The notes: generated from the sequence alone by a model not told the origin. DNA of 64,000 bases from Fodinibius sp036381435 (GCA_036381435.1 DASVCW010000013.1:1-64000), one strand, 5' to 3'; counted from the first letter of the stretch, positions 25,867-35,572 are shown. Program-made: numbers and translations.

Positions 25867-27117
25867 TTACCGGTAAATGCTGAACCGCCTTTTATAGAAA
25901 TCAAGGTTCAGGCAAATGCCAATCATGATGGTATTAGTGATCAAAGCTGATCCCCCATAGCTGATAAAGGGCAGGGGAATACCGATAACCGGTAACAAAG
26001 CAGTTGCCGAGCCCACATTAATAAAAAAGTGGGTAAAAAATAAGGTGGCGATTCCAATAAAAACAAGCTGGGCAAAGGGATGTTTATGATTACTTGCGGC
26101 CCGAAGTATCAATAAGGTGAATCCCAGCAACAAAATAACCGTAAAGCCCGCTCCCAGAAATCCAAATTCTTCTCCAATCACACAGAAGATAAAGTCCGTC
26201 CATTGTTCGGGCAAAAAACGCAGTTGAGTTTGAGTTCCCTCTAAAAATCCTTTGCCATAAAGCCCGCCGGAACCGATCGCCGTTTTTGCCTGAATGACAT
26301 TCCATCCTGCCCCCAAAGGTTCAGAATATGGATTGGTAAAGGCTTCTATCCGCGCTCTCTGGTGAGGTTGTAAAACCTGAAATAAAGCTACCTGAATGCC
26401 AATGACGAGCATAATTCCTGTAATAAAGGAGGTAAAGGTGAGCCAAGCCTGGCGTTGCAGCATAAAAATAGTCAGGGTGAGGACAATAGCAGCGATCAGT
26501 CCCCAATACCAGCCGATGATGGTGAGATAACCAATGATTGCCGGTGAAATGATGAAAAGAGAAATTCCGTAAGGCATGCCTGACCAAAAGAGCACAACGG
26601 GAATAAGAGCGATGAATATGATAGCCGTACCCGTATCATTCTGCATCAACACTAAAACAGCGGGTACTAAAATGATCAGTACGGTTACAAGGGCTGTTTT
26701 TATATTTACGGCAGAGATATCACGACGACTGGTAAGATAATTGGCTACCGCCAGGATGGTAGCTACTTTCATCAATTCACTCGACTGAAGATTGAAGGGG
26801 CCCAGATCAAGCCAGCTTTTTGCTCCGTTCACTTCAACCCCAAACAACAGGGTAAAAATCATCAACAGAATGCCTAAAGCATAAAAAAAGTAAGAGCCTT
26901 CCTGAAAGGTCTGGGGCGGCACAAATTGTAAACCGATGAGTACAAGAATAGCTATTCCAAACGAAATTAGCTGCTTATAGAAATTAATCTGGATATACTG
27001 AGGCAAGAATTGGGCGACGGGTCCTTGGGTAGCACTGTAAATAGCGATCAGGCCCACTCCAATCAGCATAAACCACAGAGCTACAAGAGGCCAGTTAAAT
27101 TCACGGAGATTAGTCAT
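25867..27117 (-). CDS. rodA: Rod shape-determining peptidoglycan glycosyltransferase RodA
   Basis: SEDS-family polymerase that makes lateral-wall glycan strands from lipid II together with PBP2. The 416-residue protein has about ten TM helices, starting LVALWFMLIGVGLIAIYSA. Family motifs are QNDTGTAIIF near residue 160, AIGSGGLYGKGFLEGTQTQLRFLPEQWTDFIFCVIGEEFGF near 285 to 325, and PFISYGGSALITN near 390. Its start overlaps the end of mrdA by 8 bp, so translation is coupled. It is the last gene of the mre operon. Confidence 0.95.
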   Translation of the reverse strand: MTNLREFNWPLVALWFMLIGVGLIAIYSATQGPVAQFLPQYIQINFYKQLISFGIAILVLIGLQFVPPQTFQEGSYFFYALGILLMIFTLLFGVEVNGAKSWLDLGPFNLQSSELMKVATILAVANYLTSRRDISAVNIKTALVTVLIILVPAVLVLMQNDTGTAIIFIALIPVVLFWSGMPYGISLFIISPAIIGYLTIIGWYWGLIAAIVLTLTIFMLQRQAWLTFTSFITGIMLVIGIQVALFQVLQPHQRARIEAFTNPYSEPLGAGWNVIQAKTAIGSGGLYGKGFLEGTQTQLRFLPEQWTDFIFCVIGEEFGFLGAGFTVILLLGFTLLILRAASNHKHPFAQLVFIGIATLFFTHFFINVGSATALLPVIGIPLPFISYGGSALITNTIMIGICLNLDFYKRRFSIYR

Positions 27118-28987
27118 TGTTTTCTACCTCCTCATTATCCTCATCATTCTCATTATTATCATTTTCTACCTTTTCATCATTATAGAATGTTTTTGCGACG
27201 TGGTAAACCCAGGGACGGTTAATTTTGCCGGTCAGATATTTTTCAACCAGTAATGAAGCAACGGGCGCTGCCGATATAGACCCATAGCCGCCATTTTGAA
27301 TCAATACGGCTACCGCTATTTGGGGATTATTCATGGGCGCAAAGCAAATAAACCATCCGTGATCTTCTCCGTGGGGATTTTGAGCCGTACCCGTTTTACC
27401 GGCTACTTTCACACTGTCAAGATTTGCGTAATAACGCCCGCTTCCTGTGGTAACAACGCGACGCATTCCATTTATTACCACATTAAGTTCCTGCTGATCA
27501 ACCCACTCAATTCTTTCTTTTTTAGGGTTAGTCAAAAGTACCGTTCCATCACTTTTTTCAATTGCCTGAACAATGTGAGGTTGAACGCGATAGCCTCCGT
27601 TAGCGATTGCAGAAGCTACCACAGCCATCTGCAGAGGCGAGACGGATAAAAATCCCTGCCCCACGCCGAGACTCATTTGATCACCCAAACCCCAGTCGCC
27701 TTTGCCTAAAACATTATTTAAATAAGTACTGTCAGGCAAAATACCGGATGATTCATTGGGGAGATCAATACCGCTTTTTTGGCCAAGTCCAAAGGTTGAA
27801 GCCAGCGCATTCCAGCGGTCAATGCTTTTTGTGTTTACTATTCTATCCATCAGCCAAAAGAAAAATGTATTACTCGACTCCTGCAACGCTTTACCGACAT
27901 CATAAATACCGGGATCGGCAAGATCTCCATAGCGTCGTCCCCGAAAATAATAACCCGGGTTATAAATTTCGGTTTCAGGGGTGATGATGCCCATCTCTAA
28001 GCCCATGAGTGCCATTAAAGGCTTAAAAGTTGAACCCGGAGGCTGCATACTTGAAATAGCGCGATTGAAAAGGGGATGGGTGGTATCTGCATTGATACTT
28101 TTCCAGTACTCAATATCAATTCGTCCGGACAATCGCCTGATATCATATTGGGGAGCACTTACCAGGCTAAGCACCGCCCCATTATTGGGATTTAAGGCAA
28201 CCACCGCCCCGAGCTTTCCTTCCATTAGTTCTTCGGCCAAAAGCTGTAAGTCGGTATCAATACTGGTGTAAATATTAGCTCCTTTAACGGGAGATTCATC
28301 AATTGTACCGTTTTTATAGGGGCCCAGACTTTGGCCCATAGCATTAATTCGGATGTATTTTGTACCGAGTGAACCTCTTAATTCCTTTTCATAAACAGCC
28401 TCAAGGCCGGTTACCCCAATTTTATCCCCCAAATGATAATTTTGGGTTTCAAAATACTTTTCTTTTGAAACTTCATGCAAATAACCTAAAATATGCGATG
28501 CCTTAAGGCTATCAACCGGATAAAAACGTTTGCTTTCTATCTGATGGCCAATACCCGGAAGTTGCCAGACATTTTCCTGAATGAAAGAAAAGGTTTCGAA
28601 ATCTACTTCTGTAAAAAGTCGGGATGAACGATACCAGGAATACTCACGTGCTTCCTGCACTCGTTTCTTTACTTCTTCAACAGGCATATTCATCAGGTCA
28701 GCTAAAATAGGAGTGTTTTTTTTATCGTAGCTGGCAGGGGTGATGGTGATAGTATAAATAGGTTCGTTGCCTACTAAAAGATTGCCTCCACTGTCAAAAA
28801 TGAGGCCGCGGGCGGCTGTAACAACTTCCTGACGTATAGAATTTTCACGGCTGAGAGGGCCGAACTTCTCATATTGCAGGATCTGAAGCTGAAACAGACG
28901 TCCCAATATCACTAAGCCAAGAAGGAGAATTCCTACCTGCAAAACGCGAATAGAAACGTGACTTCGTTTTTTCCTGCGGTATGGCAT
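27110..28987 (-). CDS. mrdA: Penicillin-binding protein 2 (elongasome transpeptidase)
   Basis: Class B PBP that cross-links wall peptides made by RodA. It has an N-terminal TM anchor (VLQVGILLLGLVILGRLFQ), a dimerisation/pedestal region, and a transpeptidase domain with SxxK as STFK at residues 319-322, SSN in QESSNTFFFW, and KTGTAQNP near 530. The C terminus is a low-complexity tail of Asn, Asp and Glu, possibly disordered, unusual compared with E. coli PBP2. The 625 residues fit the family. A gap of about 200 bp containing repeats separates it from mreD. Confidence 0.94.
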   Translation of the reverse strand: MPYRRKKRSHVSIRVLQVGILLLGLVILGRLFQLQILQYEKFGPLSRENSIRQEVVTAARGLIFDSGGNLLVGNEPIYTITITPASYDKKNTPILADLMNMPVEEVKKRVQEAREYSWYRSSRLFTEVDFETFSFIQENVWQLPGIGHQIESKRFYPVDSLKASHILGYLHEVSKEKYFETQNYHLGDKIGVTGLEAVYEKELRGSLGTKYIRINAMGQSLGPYKNGTIDESPVKGANIYTSIDTDLQLLAEELMEGKLGAVVALNPNNGAVLSLVSAPQYDIRRLSGRIDIEYWKSINADTTHPLFNRAISSMQPPGSTFKPLMALMGLEMGIITPETEIYNPGYYFRGRRYGDLADPGIYDVGKALQESSNTFFFWLMDRIVNTKSIDRWNALASTFGLGQKSGIDLPNESSGILPDSTYLNNVLGKGDWGLGDQMSLGVGQGFLSVSPLQMAVVASAIANGGYRVQPHIVQAIEKSDGTVLLTNPKKERIEWVDQQELNVVINGMRRVVTTGSGRYYANLDSVKVAGKTGTAQNPHGEDHGWFICFAPMNNPQIAVAVLIQNGGYGSISAAPVASLLVEKYLTGKINRPWVYHVAKTFYNDEKVENDNNENDEDNEEVENND

Positions 28988-29030
28988 GGTGATTAGAGGT
29001 TAAGTTGTGGATAAATCAAATTAATGTCTT

Positions 29031-29066
29031 GGTCAATCCCCCTAATCCCCCTTCTCCAAGGGGGAC
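29031..29066. repeat. Degenerate CCCCCTAATCCCCCTT repeat copy inside the mre operon
   Basis: This variant of the CCCCCTGCGCCCCC family reads CAATCCCCCTAATCCCCC, then TTCTCCAAGGGGGAC, between mreD and mrdA. A hairpin here could reduce read-through from mreBCD into mrdA-rodA, or be stabilised in the transcript. Confidence 0.6.
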
Positions 29067-29085
29067 TTTTAGCCTTAATAGCTGC

Positions 29086-29165
29086 CGGAAGGGGTTGTGC
29101 CATGAGGCTATCCCTTCGAGGTACTCCTGAGCTTTAAGACGAGAGTACGACTACTCCCTTGGAGC
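29086..29165. repeat. GGAGTAC/ACTCC hairpin repeat
   Basis: Contains CTTCGAGGTACTCCTGAGC and GAGAGTACGACTACTCCC words, the same family as 8443-8505, 36151-36195, 57024-57080 and 60231-60316. It is in the mreD-mrdA gap next to another repeat, so two unrelated repeats have accumulated at the same site. Confidence 0.45.
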
Positions 29166-29192
29166 ATTTTACAACGACTCTGATCAGATATA

Positions 29193-29660
29193 TTAAGTTC
29201 TGAACATTTGAATAAAACTGGCAACAACAGCGGTGTATACACTATTTCCAAAAAGGAAGCGCCAAAATAAGCCTTCGGCCGAGTAGTTAACCATAACGGT
29301 ATTGAGTCCTAAAAATATGAGATTATGCAGCAAGCAAACCACAAGTACGGTTAAGAAAACCTGACCTACTAGCATTCTCTGGTTTAAGCCTTTTGGAATA
29401 AAATTGTAAACAGCAAAAGTTAACAGGGTTTTAGAAAACATATTCAACCCCCATGTATCCAGCAGCGCGTCTTGTAAAAAACCGAGTCCTGCTGCCATTA
29501 TGATAGCTGAGGTTCGATCATTCCGGATCAAAAACCAGGTAATAAAAATAAGAACGAGGTCCGGCTGCATCTGAAATATCTTCAAATGCCGAAAGAGCAC
29601 AAGCTGTACAAGTACAAAACCGATGCCCAGACCAATATCTTTAAGTCGTTCCGGATTCAT
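29193..29660 (-). CDS. mreD: Rod shape-determining membrane protein MreD
   Basis: A 155-residue protein with about five TM helices and no soluble domain, as expected for MreD. Typical segments are VLVQLVLFRHLKIFQMQPDLVLIFITWFLI and ALLDTWGLNMFSKTLLTFAVY. MreD links MreC and the wall synthases; it has no known enzymatic activity. Its ATG overlaps the mreC stop (ATGA at 29657-29660). Sequence identity in this family is low, so position in the operon carries much of the assignment. Confidence 0.9.
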   Translation of the reverse strand: MNPERLKDIGLGIGFVLVQLVLFRHLKIFQMQPDLVLIFITWFLIRNDRTSAIIMAAGLGFLQDALLDTWGLNMFSKTLLTFAVYNFIPKGLNQRMLVGQVFLTVLVVCLLHNLIFLGLNTVMVNYSAEGLFWRFLFGNSVYTAVVASFIQMFRT

Positions 29661-30499
29661 TTTAACAATTTATCGTACTTCTGATTCAGTTTTTGAATAG
29701 TGGTATCAGGTTCAAACTTCACAATAAAACCTTCAGCTATTTCATAAAGGTTCACAAAAGGATCTACGTAAACCGTCTGTGTTTCTTTGCCTTTTTGCGG
29801 GACGGTTCGAATAACTTCTCCAATGGGAATATTAGGCGGAAACTGATTACTGTATCCGGAAGTTACTACTACCTCTCCAATTTCAACATCTGTGGTTTGA
29901 GGAATATATTTTAGCTGCAATTCCTGAATCGATGTACCATCCCATGAAACAATTCCAAAAGCATTAGATTTCTGAAGCTTGGCACTTACACGGAATAAAG
30001 TGTTAAAAAACGGCATTATCTGCGAATAACCATTGGCCGTTAAAATAACTTTGCCTACCAAACCGTCGGCCGTAACCATAGGCATACCTTTTTTAATACC
30101 CTCCTCAGACCCGGCATCAACCGTTAGCGAATTGGTGACTTGATTTAGTTCTTTGCTCACGATTTGAACAGGGTAAAGGGTCAGGTCGCTTTTACTGCTA
30201 AATTTCAACATCTCCCGCAGTATTTCATTTCGATGTGCCGCGGCACGAAGACGGCTGAGCTCATCAAGCAAGAGCACGTTTTGTTTACGAAGATAGGTGT
30301 TGGTTTTCAGGGCTTGCCTGTAGACACGAACGTTGGAAAGCGGTTCCTCAAGATAACTAAACAGGGTGATGGAAACTTTTCTTAAGTTCGTCAGCCCTCC
30401 CTGGTATCGTCCAACCATCAGCGCTACCGCAACAACCAGCAGTACAGCCGTGATGATGTGGTCTTTTGCATCAATTATTCGTGGAAATCGAAACCGCAT
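29657..30499 (-). CDS. mreC: Rod shape-determining protein MreC
   Basis: A bitopic periplasmic protein that activates the elongasome. It has a TM helix at residues 14-30 (HIITAVLLVVAVALMVG), a coiled coil near 60-95 (YLRKQNVLLLDELSRLRAAA), and the two-barrel MreC domain with SLTVDAGSEEGIKKGMPMV, GLVGKVI and VVTSGYSNQFPPNIPIGEV. The 280-residue length is standard. It is 10 bp after mreB and overlaps mreD by 4 nt. Confidence 0.94.
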   Translation of the reverse strand: MRFRFPRIIDAKDHIITAVLLVVAVALMVGRYQGGLTNLRKVSITLFSYLEEPLSNVRVYRQALKTNTYLRKQNVLLLDELSRLRAAAHRNEILREMLKFSSKSDLTLYPVQIVSKELNQVTNSLTVDAGSEEGIKKGMPMVTADGLVGKVILTANGYSQIMPFFNTLFRVSAKLQKSNAFGIVSWDGTSIQELQLKYIPQTTDVEIGEVVVTSGYSNQFPPNIPIGEVIRTVPQKGKETQTVYVDPFVNLYEIAEGFIVKFEPDTTIQKLNQKYDKLLK

Positions 30500-30509
30500 T
30501 CACCTTTCC

Positions 30510-31562
30510 TTAAGTTATGACAGTTCGATAATGTTCAAGATCTTCTAAAATGGCACCGGTTCCCCTTACAACTGCGGTTAAAGGATCTTCTGCGATATGA
30601 ACGGGTAAATCTGTTGTTTCCATGATCAGCCTGTCAAGGTTTTTGAGCATAGCGCCGCCGCCGGTAAGCATAATACCGCGATCCAGAATATCTGCGGAAA
30701 GCTCAGGTGGTGTTTGTTCTAGCGATTTAGTAATAGACTCTAAAATGGTGTTTACCGACTCAGAAATAGCTTCACGAACATCTTTTGATGTTATATGGCG
30801 CGTTCGGGGCACTCCGTTCACCAGGTCTCGACCCTTAATAATCATTTCCAGTTCTTCATCTAAAGGAGCCGCCGAACCGATGGTGCATTTAATATTCTCA
30901 GCCGTTCGTTCACCGATTAGTAAATTATGATTACGGCGAAAGTAATTGATGATAGAATCGATCAGCTCGTCACCCCCCAGTCGTACCGACTGAGCATAAA
31001 CAATGCCTGATAAAGCAATTACCGCAATTTCAGTAGTTCCGCCGCCGATATCGACGATCATATTTCCGATAGGCTCGTGAACGTTCAGGCCAATACCGAT
31101 AGCTGCTGCCATAGGTTCATCGACGAGAAAAACGGATTTGGCACCGGCGTGTTCGGCACTGTCGCGAACGGCACGACGTTCAACTTCGGTAATTCCACTC
31201 GGCACACAAACCACCATTTTGCGCGTGCCTGAATACCATTTCATCTTCACTTTATCAATCATGCCGCGGATCATCTGTTCGGCTACTTCAAAATCCGCGA
31301 TTACCCCGTCACGCAGGGGACGCACCGTGCGAATATTCTTGTGCGTTTTTTCGTGCATAAGCCGTGCTTCATGGCCTATGGCAACAGGTTCATTCTGTGC
31401 ATTGAGAGCAACGATTGAAGGTTCACTGAGAACGATGCCTTCGCCGCGTGAATAAATTAGGGTATTGGCTGTTCCCAAATCAATTGCGATATCGGTATAT
31501 AGCCAGTCGAACCAACCGTTATTCGGTTGGTTATTTGTCGCTTTAGGTACGTTTCTGTCCAT
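30510..31562 (-). CDS. mreB: Rod shape-determining actin homologue MreB
   Basis: Bacterial actin that guides lateral wall synthesis at the inner membrane. Actin-fold nucleotide motifs are visible: DIAIDLGTANTLIY near residue 25, VDEPMAAAIGIG, NMIVDIGGGTTEIAVIAL near 170 and MLTGGGAMLKNLDRLI near 300. An N-terminal extension of about 20 polar residues precedes the domain, giving 350 residues. It is the first gene of mreB-mreC-mreD-mrdA-rodA. The AT-rich 31563-31686 gap should hold the operon promoter. Confidence 0.96.
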   Translation of the reverse strand: MDRNVPKATNNQPNNGWFDWLYTDIAIDLGTANTLIYSRGEGIVLSEPSIVALNAQNEPVAIGHEARLMHEKTHKNIRTVRPLRDGVIADFEVAEQMIRGMIDKVKMKWYSGTRKMVVCVPSGITEVERRAVRDSAEHAGAKSVFLVDEPMAAAIGIGLNVHEPIGNMIVDIGGGTTEIAVIALSGIVYAQSVRLGGDELIDSIINYFRRNHNLLIGERTAENIKCTIGSAAPLDEELEMIIKGRDLVNGVPRTRHITSKDVREAISESVNTILESITKSLEQTPPELSADILDRGIMLTGGGAMLKNLDRLIMETTDLPVHIAEDPLTAVVRGTGAILEDLEHYRTVIT

Positions 31563-31686
31563 GATTAATAAATGTAGATGAGCTAAGAGGTAATTATTGC
31601 GCCTGAATATTACAAAAGAAGAAAATACAATTTTACAAATGCATTTGCGAATTTTGAAGGCAAAAAATTAAAAAAAATTAATAAAA

Positions 31687-33264
31687 TTAATGCCGGAAAT
31701 GCCGCTTTCCTGTGAACACCATAGTCATACCAAGATCATCGGCCGCTTTGATCACTTCATCATCCCTAATACTGCCCCCGGGTTGAATGACACAGGTGGC
31801 TCCGGCGTTAGCGGCGGTTTCCACGCCGTCTGCAAAGGGGAAGAACGCGTCGGAAGCGATAGCCGTTTTTTCGAGTGAAAGTCCTTCCTGCCCGGCTTTG
31901 GCAATGGCAATTTCAGATGCTTCAACCCGGCTCGTTTGTCCCGTCCCTATCCCGATGGTTTGATGATCTCTGGCATAAACGATAGCATTTGATTTAACAT
32001 GCTTCACGATCTTCCAGGCGAAAAGTAAATCTTCAATTTCCTGTTGAGTAGGTTTTCGTTTGGTAGCGGTGGTCAAATCATCAACCGTAGCGGTTGCGAG
32101 GTCTGCTTCCTGGCTTAATGCACCACCAATGATTGATTGAAAAGTTAAACGGTTTTTAGAGTGAATGTTTTGTTTGATTTTTATCAACCGCCGGTTTTTT
32201 TTCTGTTGAAGTAACTCTAAAGCATCACCGGAAAAAGAAGGGGCGATGACAATTTCAGTGAAAATCTTGTCAATTTCCGCAGCTGTTTTTAAATCCAGTT
32301 CACGATTCACAACAATGATACCTCCGAAGGGTGATTGAGTATCGGTCTGAAACGCTTTTTGCCATGCGGAACTAAGATCATTATCCGAAGCGACACCGCA
32401 GGGAACGGTATGTTTAAAAATGGCGCAGGTGGGCTTTGAATCCTGAAAATCAGCAATCAGGTTCAGGGCCGCGTCAACATCCATAAAATTATTATAACTG
32501 AGCTGTTTGCCGTGAAAACAGTCGATGAACTCCGACTGATCTCCATAAACTGCCGCTTTCTGATGCGGGTTTTCACCGTACCGCAAGCTTTGTGATTTTG
32601 GTAACGAGATATTCAGTTGATCCGGCAAACCATTATCTCCAGCCAAATCATTAAAATAGTTGGCGATATGACTATCATAATTTGCGGTATGGTTGAAGGC
32701 TGCCTGCGCGAACTTTTGGCGCTTTTCAAATGAAATGTTGTTGTTCTTTTCCAGCTCAGAACTGAAATCATCATACTGGCCGGGGGAAGTCAGCACGCAA
32801 ACATGGGCAAAATTCTTTGCGGCGGCACGAATCATCGTCGGTCCGCCGATATCAATATTTTCAGTAGCGATGGCGGGCGTACAATCCGGTTTTGAAATGG
32901 TTTCTTTAAAAGGATACAAATTAACCACCACCAGTTCTATCGGTTTGATGTCCAGGCGCTGCATTTCATCGACATCAGCCTGATAACTGGTTCTGCCTAA
33001 AATGCCGCCGTGAATGATGGGGTGAAGGGTCTTTACACGTCCGTCAAGACATTCTTCGAAACCCGTAACTTCACTCACATCGGTTACCGGAATATCCGCT
33101 TCGCGAATTTTTTTTGCGGTTCCCCCCGTTGAAATGATTTGAACACCTGCTTTATGAAGCTTTTTAGCCAGTGCAACAATTCCCGTTTTATCAGAAACAG
33201 AAAGTAGCGCGCGGTTTATGGATAATGGATTTTGAGGCAGTTCAGATAAAGGTTGTAAGGCCAC
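31687..33264 (-). CDS. purH: Bifunctional AICAR transformylase / IMP cyclohydrolase
   Basis: Catalyses the last two steps of de novo IMP synthesis. The N-terminal MGS-like cyclohydrolase domain shows RALLSVSDKTGIVALAKKLH, ISTGGTAKKIRE and GGILGRTSYQADV. The AICAR transformylase domain shows LRYGENPHQKAA, AIFKHTVPCGVA, VKSNAIVYARDHQTIGIGTGQTSRV and SDAFFPFADGVE. Its 525 residues are normal. The gene starts 2 bp after purN, so the two purine genes form an operon reading toward mreB. Confidence 0.96.
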   Translation of the reverse strand: MALQPLSELPQNPLSINRALLSVSDKTGIVALAKKLHKAGVQIISTGGTAKKIREADIPVTDVSEVTGFEECLDGRVKTLHPIIHGGILGRTSYQADVDEMQRLDIKPIELVVVNLYPFKETISKPDCTPAIATENIDIGGPTMIRAAAKNFAHVCVLTSPGQYDDFSSELEKNNNISFEKRQKFAQAAFNHTANYDSHIANYFNDLAGDNGLPDQLNISLPKSQSLRYGENPHQKAAVYGDQSEFIDCFHGKQLSYNNFMDVDAALNLIADFQDSKPTCAIFKHTVPCGVASDNDLSSAWQKAFQTDTQSPFGGIIVVNRELDLKTAAEIDKIFTEIVIAPSFSGDALELLQQKKNRRLIKIKQNIHSKNRLTFQSIIGGALSQEADLATATVDDLTTATKRKPTQQEIEDLLFAWKIVKHVKSNAIVYARDHQTIGIGTGQTSRVEASEIAIAKAGQEGLSLEKTAIASDAFFPFADGVETAANAGATCVIQPGGSIRDDEVIKAADDLGMTMVFTGKRHFRH

Positions 33265-33266
33265 AG

Positions 33267-33869
33267 CTATATTTTTGATTTAGCATTAATTTTATCAGCC
33301 ATTTTGGCGATGACTTTGGGATACAGGCGGTGTTCTTGTTCTAAAATTCGTTTAGCAAGGGTGGAAGCGTCATCAGATTTTTTTACGGCAACTTTTGCCT
33401 GCGCTAAAACGGGACCGGCATCATATTCATCCGTAACTAAGTGTACGGTACAACCCGATTCAAGTTCTTCATTTTCAACCACCGCCTGATGAACCTTCAG
33501 TCCGTAAAATCCCTTGCCCCCGTACTTAGGCAGCAGAGCGGGATGAATGTTCAAAATTCGTCCTTCATATCGGTTGATAATTTCTGTGGGGACTTTGACC
33601 AAATAACCTGCCAGCGCGATGATGTCCGTTTCCCACTCGTTAAGCGTTTGGAGCAGTACTCGGGTGTATTTATCAGCATCAGTAAAATCGGCGGGAGAGA
33701 GTATAGAGTATTCAATATTATGTTTCTTTGCCCGCTTAATAGCGCCGATATCTGGCTTATTGGTGATTAAACCACGAAGACGTCCATCAATTTTACCACT
33801 TTCAACGGCATCAATAATAGCCTGAAAGTTAGTCCCCGAACCGGATGCAAAAACGACGATGTTTGCCAA
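33267..33869 (-). CDS. purN: Phosphoribosylglycinamide formyltransferase
   Basis: Formylates GAR with 10-formyl-THF in purine synthesis. It has the N-terminal VVFASGSGTNFQAIIDAV, the catalytic Asn-His in LNIHPALLPKYGGKGFYG near residue 105, and VTDEYDAGPVL with the catalytic Asp near 145. Its 200 residues are standard. The start is TTG at 33869: an in-frame stop occurs a few codons upstream and no ATG lies before the nucleotide-binding loop. It precedes purH by 2 bp. Confidence 0.94.
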   Translation of the reverse strand: MANIVVFASGSGTNFQAIIDAVESGKIDGRLRGLITNKPDIGAIKRAKKHNIEYSILSPADFTDADKYTRVLLQTLNEWETDIIALAGYLVKVPTEIINRYEGRILNIHPALLPKYGGKGFYGLKVHQAVVENEELESGCTVHLVTDEYDAGPVLAQAKVAVKKSDDASTLAKRILEQEHRLYPKVIAKMADKINAKSKI

Positions 33870-33957
33870 AGTGATAGAGCAAATGAGTTATAGCTTGTTT
33901 GCCGCAAATATAAACAAAAATGGGTAGAGATTAAGAGATGAATTATCATGGTTAAAT

Positions 33958-34019
33958 TTCACGCAAAGGCGCCAAGCCGCGGAGATGTTTTTCTTTGCGT
34001 CTTCGCGGCTCTGCGTGAA
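33958..34019. repeat. Dispersed inverted repeat TTCACGCA...TGCGTGAA
   Basis: Perfect 8 bp outer arms at 33958-33965 and 34012-34019, with an inner GCCGCGGAGA/CTTCGCGGC region and a CTTTGCGTC word. It is a member of the CGCAAAG-type family also seen at 37451-37482. It lies between the divergent tail of the MBL gene and purN. Confidence 0.65.
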
Positions 34020-34031
34020 CTCAAACTTTCC

Positions 34032-34736
34032 TTATTCCAGAAAATTCTCGCCCGCTTCGGGAATCCAGACTTCGGTGTCGGTGAGTTCTTCGGTGATGTC
34101 TTTGAAATCAAGAGGGTCTCCTGTTAGAACGGGGAACGTTCCGTAGTGGATAGGCACGGCATAATCGGCTTGAATGAGATCACAGCACATGGCGGCTTCA
34201 TCGGGGCCCATAGTATAATAATCACCCATAGGCACCGCGATTATATCGGGTTCATAAAGCTCACCATAAAGTTCGAGATCATAGAAAATATTAGTATCGC
34301 CGAGATGGTAAAAAGTGATGTCGCCGTAAAAAGAAAGGACGAGTCCGCCGGGATCTCCGGCATATTCACCCCCGAAAGACGAGCTGTGGTTGGCGGAGAC
34401 GAGGGTTACCGAAAAATCATCAAAATCGAGGGTACCGCCTTTGTTAAACTCCACCGCCTGGTCTTCACTCAGTCCGTTTTTCTTAAGCAGTCCCGAAAGC
34501 TCAACAATAGAAATAACCTGACATCCGGTGCGTTGAGCGATATCAAGCGTATCACCCACGTGATCTTCATGACCATGGGTAAGTAAAATGTAATCCACTT
34601 CATCCGGTTTTTTAAGATTATCGGGCGTGGTGGGATTTTTAGACAAAAAGGGATCAATCAAAATTTGATTGCCCGAAGGACTTACAAATTTGAAGGCAGA
34701 ATGCCCCAGCCAATATGCTTGAACAGAAGTTTCCAT
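34032..34736 (-). CDS. UPF0173-type metal-dependent hydrolase (MBL fold)
   Basis: Metallo-beta-lactamase-fold protein with WLGHSAFKF at the N terminus, the metal motif HGHEDHVGD near residue 54 (HxHxDH) and further His/Asp ligands in SANHSSSFGG, YHLGDTNIF and PIHYGTFPVL. The 234 residues match UPF0173 (YtkL-like). Substrate unknown; RNA or lactone hydrolysis cannot be told apart from sequence. It stands alone on the minus strand. Confidence 0.88.
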   Translation of the reverse strand: METSVQAYWLGHSAFKFVSPSGNQILIDPFLSKNPTTPDNLKKPDEVDYILLTHGHEDHVGDTLDIAQRTGCQVISIVELSGLLKKNGLSEDQAVEFNKGGTLDFDDFSVTLVSANHSSSFGGEYAGDPGGLVLSFYGDITFYHLGDTNIFYDLELYGELYEPDIIAVPMGDYYTMGPDEAAMCCDLIQADYAVPIHYGTFPVLTGDPLDFKDITEELTDTEVWIPEAGENFLE

Positions 34737-34903
34737 TGCTAAAGGATTTTATTTGAAGATTATACAAAAACTGATATGTTACTAAAGAAAATCACTATAA
34801 ATTGTTCATCCATACCACAACTTTAAAAATACAATCATTCCCTAAAAATACTACTTTTGTTTCTAACCAAGCTAATTTTATCAAAACTGAATGAGGATTA
34901 ACC

Positions 34904-35572
34904 ATGGCAGAACGCATAAAACTGCATCCCGAAACACCCCATGTAAAACAGTTATTCAAAGTTGCAGACACGATAAAACAAGGCGCAGTTATATTGTTAC
35001 CGACCGACAGCCAGTATGCTTTAGGTTGCGATTATAAGAATAAAAAAGGAATAGAACGAATTCGCAAAATTCGACAGTTAGATAAAGATGATCATTTAAC
35101 GTTGTTATGTGATTCACTTTCAGGTGTCGCCAAATTTGCCCACATTTCGGATCATAATTTTAAATTGATCAAACGATTGATTCCCGGTCCCTATACGTTC
35201 ATTTTACCTGCCACCAAAGAAGTGCCGAAGTTGCTGGTGCATCCCAAGAAAAAAACAGTAGGTATTCGGGTGCCTGATTATCCCATCAGTGAAGGGCTGA
35301 TGCGGGAGGTTGGAAATCCATTGCTGACCATTACCGCTAAAAAACCCGGAATGAACGGCGATTCGCTTAACAGTTTTGAACGGGAACCTTTCTTACGTGA
35401 GTTTGAAAAACTGGTAGACCTTACAATTGACAATCAGCAAGATTTGCCGGCCCGGGAAACGACGATCATCGACATGACAGATGATAACACAAAAATCCTT
35501 CGTCGCGGCCTTGGAATGGAAAGGCTGGAAGAAGTATTTCAAATGCAGCAAGAGCCTCTGGTTGAGGTTTGA
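34904..35572 (+). CDS. YrdC/Sua5-domain protein (YciO-type)
   Basis: The YrdC fold binds ATP/threonyl-AMP and double-stranded RNA; TsaC/Sua5 members make threonylcarbamoyl-AMP for tRNA t6A. Here ILLPTDSQYALGCDYKNKKG, RIRKIRQLDKDDHLTLLC, PGPYTFILPATKE, VGIRVPDYP and NPLLTITAKKPG are visible. The pattern fits the YciO subgroup better than TsaC, so the t6A role is not assured. The 222-residue protein starts at ATG 34904. A hairpin follows the gene. Confidence 0.87.
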   Translation: MAERIKLHPETPHVKQLFKVADTIKQGAVILLPTDSQYALGCDYKNKKGIERIRKIRQLDKDDHLTLLCDSLSGVAKFAHISDHNFKLIKRLIPGPYTFILPATKEVPKLLVHPKKKTVGIRVPDYPISEGLMREVGNPLLTITAKKPGMNGDSLNSFEREPFLREFEKLVDLTIDNQQDLPARETTIIDMTDDNTKILRRGLGMERLEEVFQMQQEPLVEV

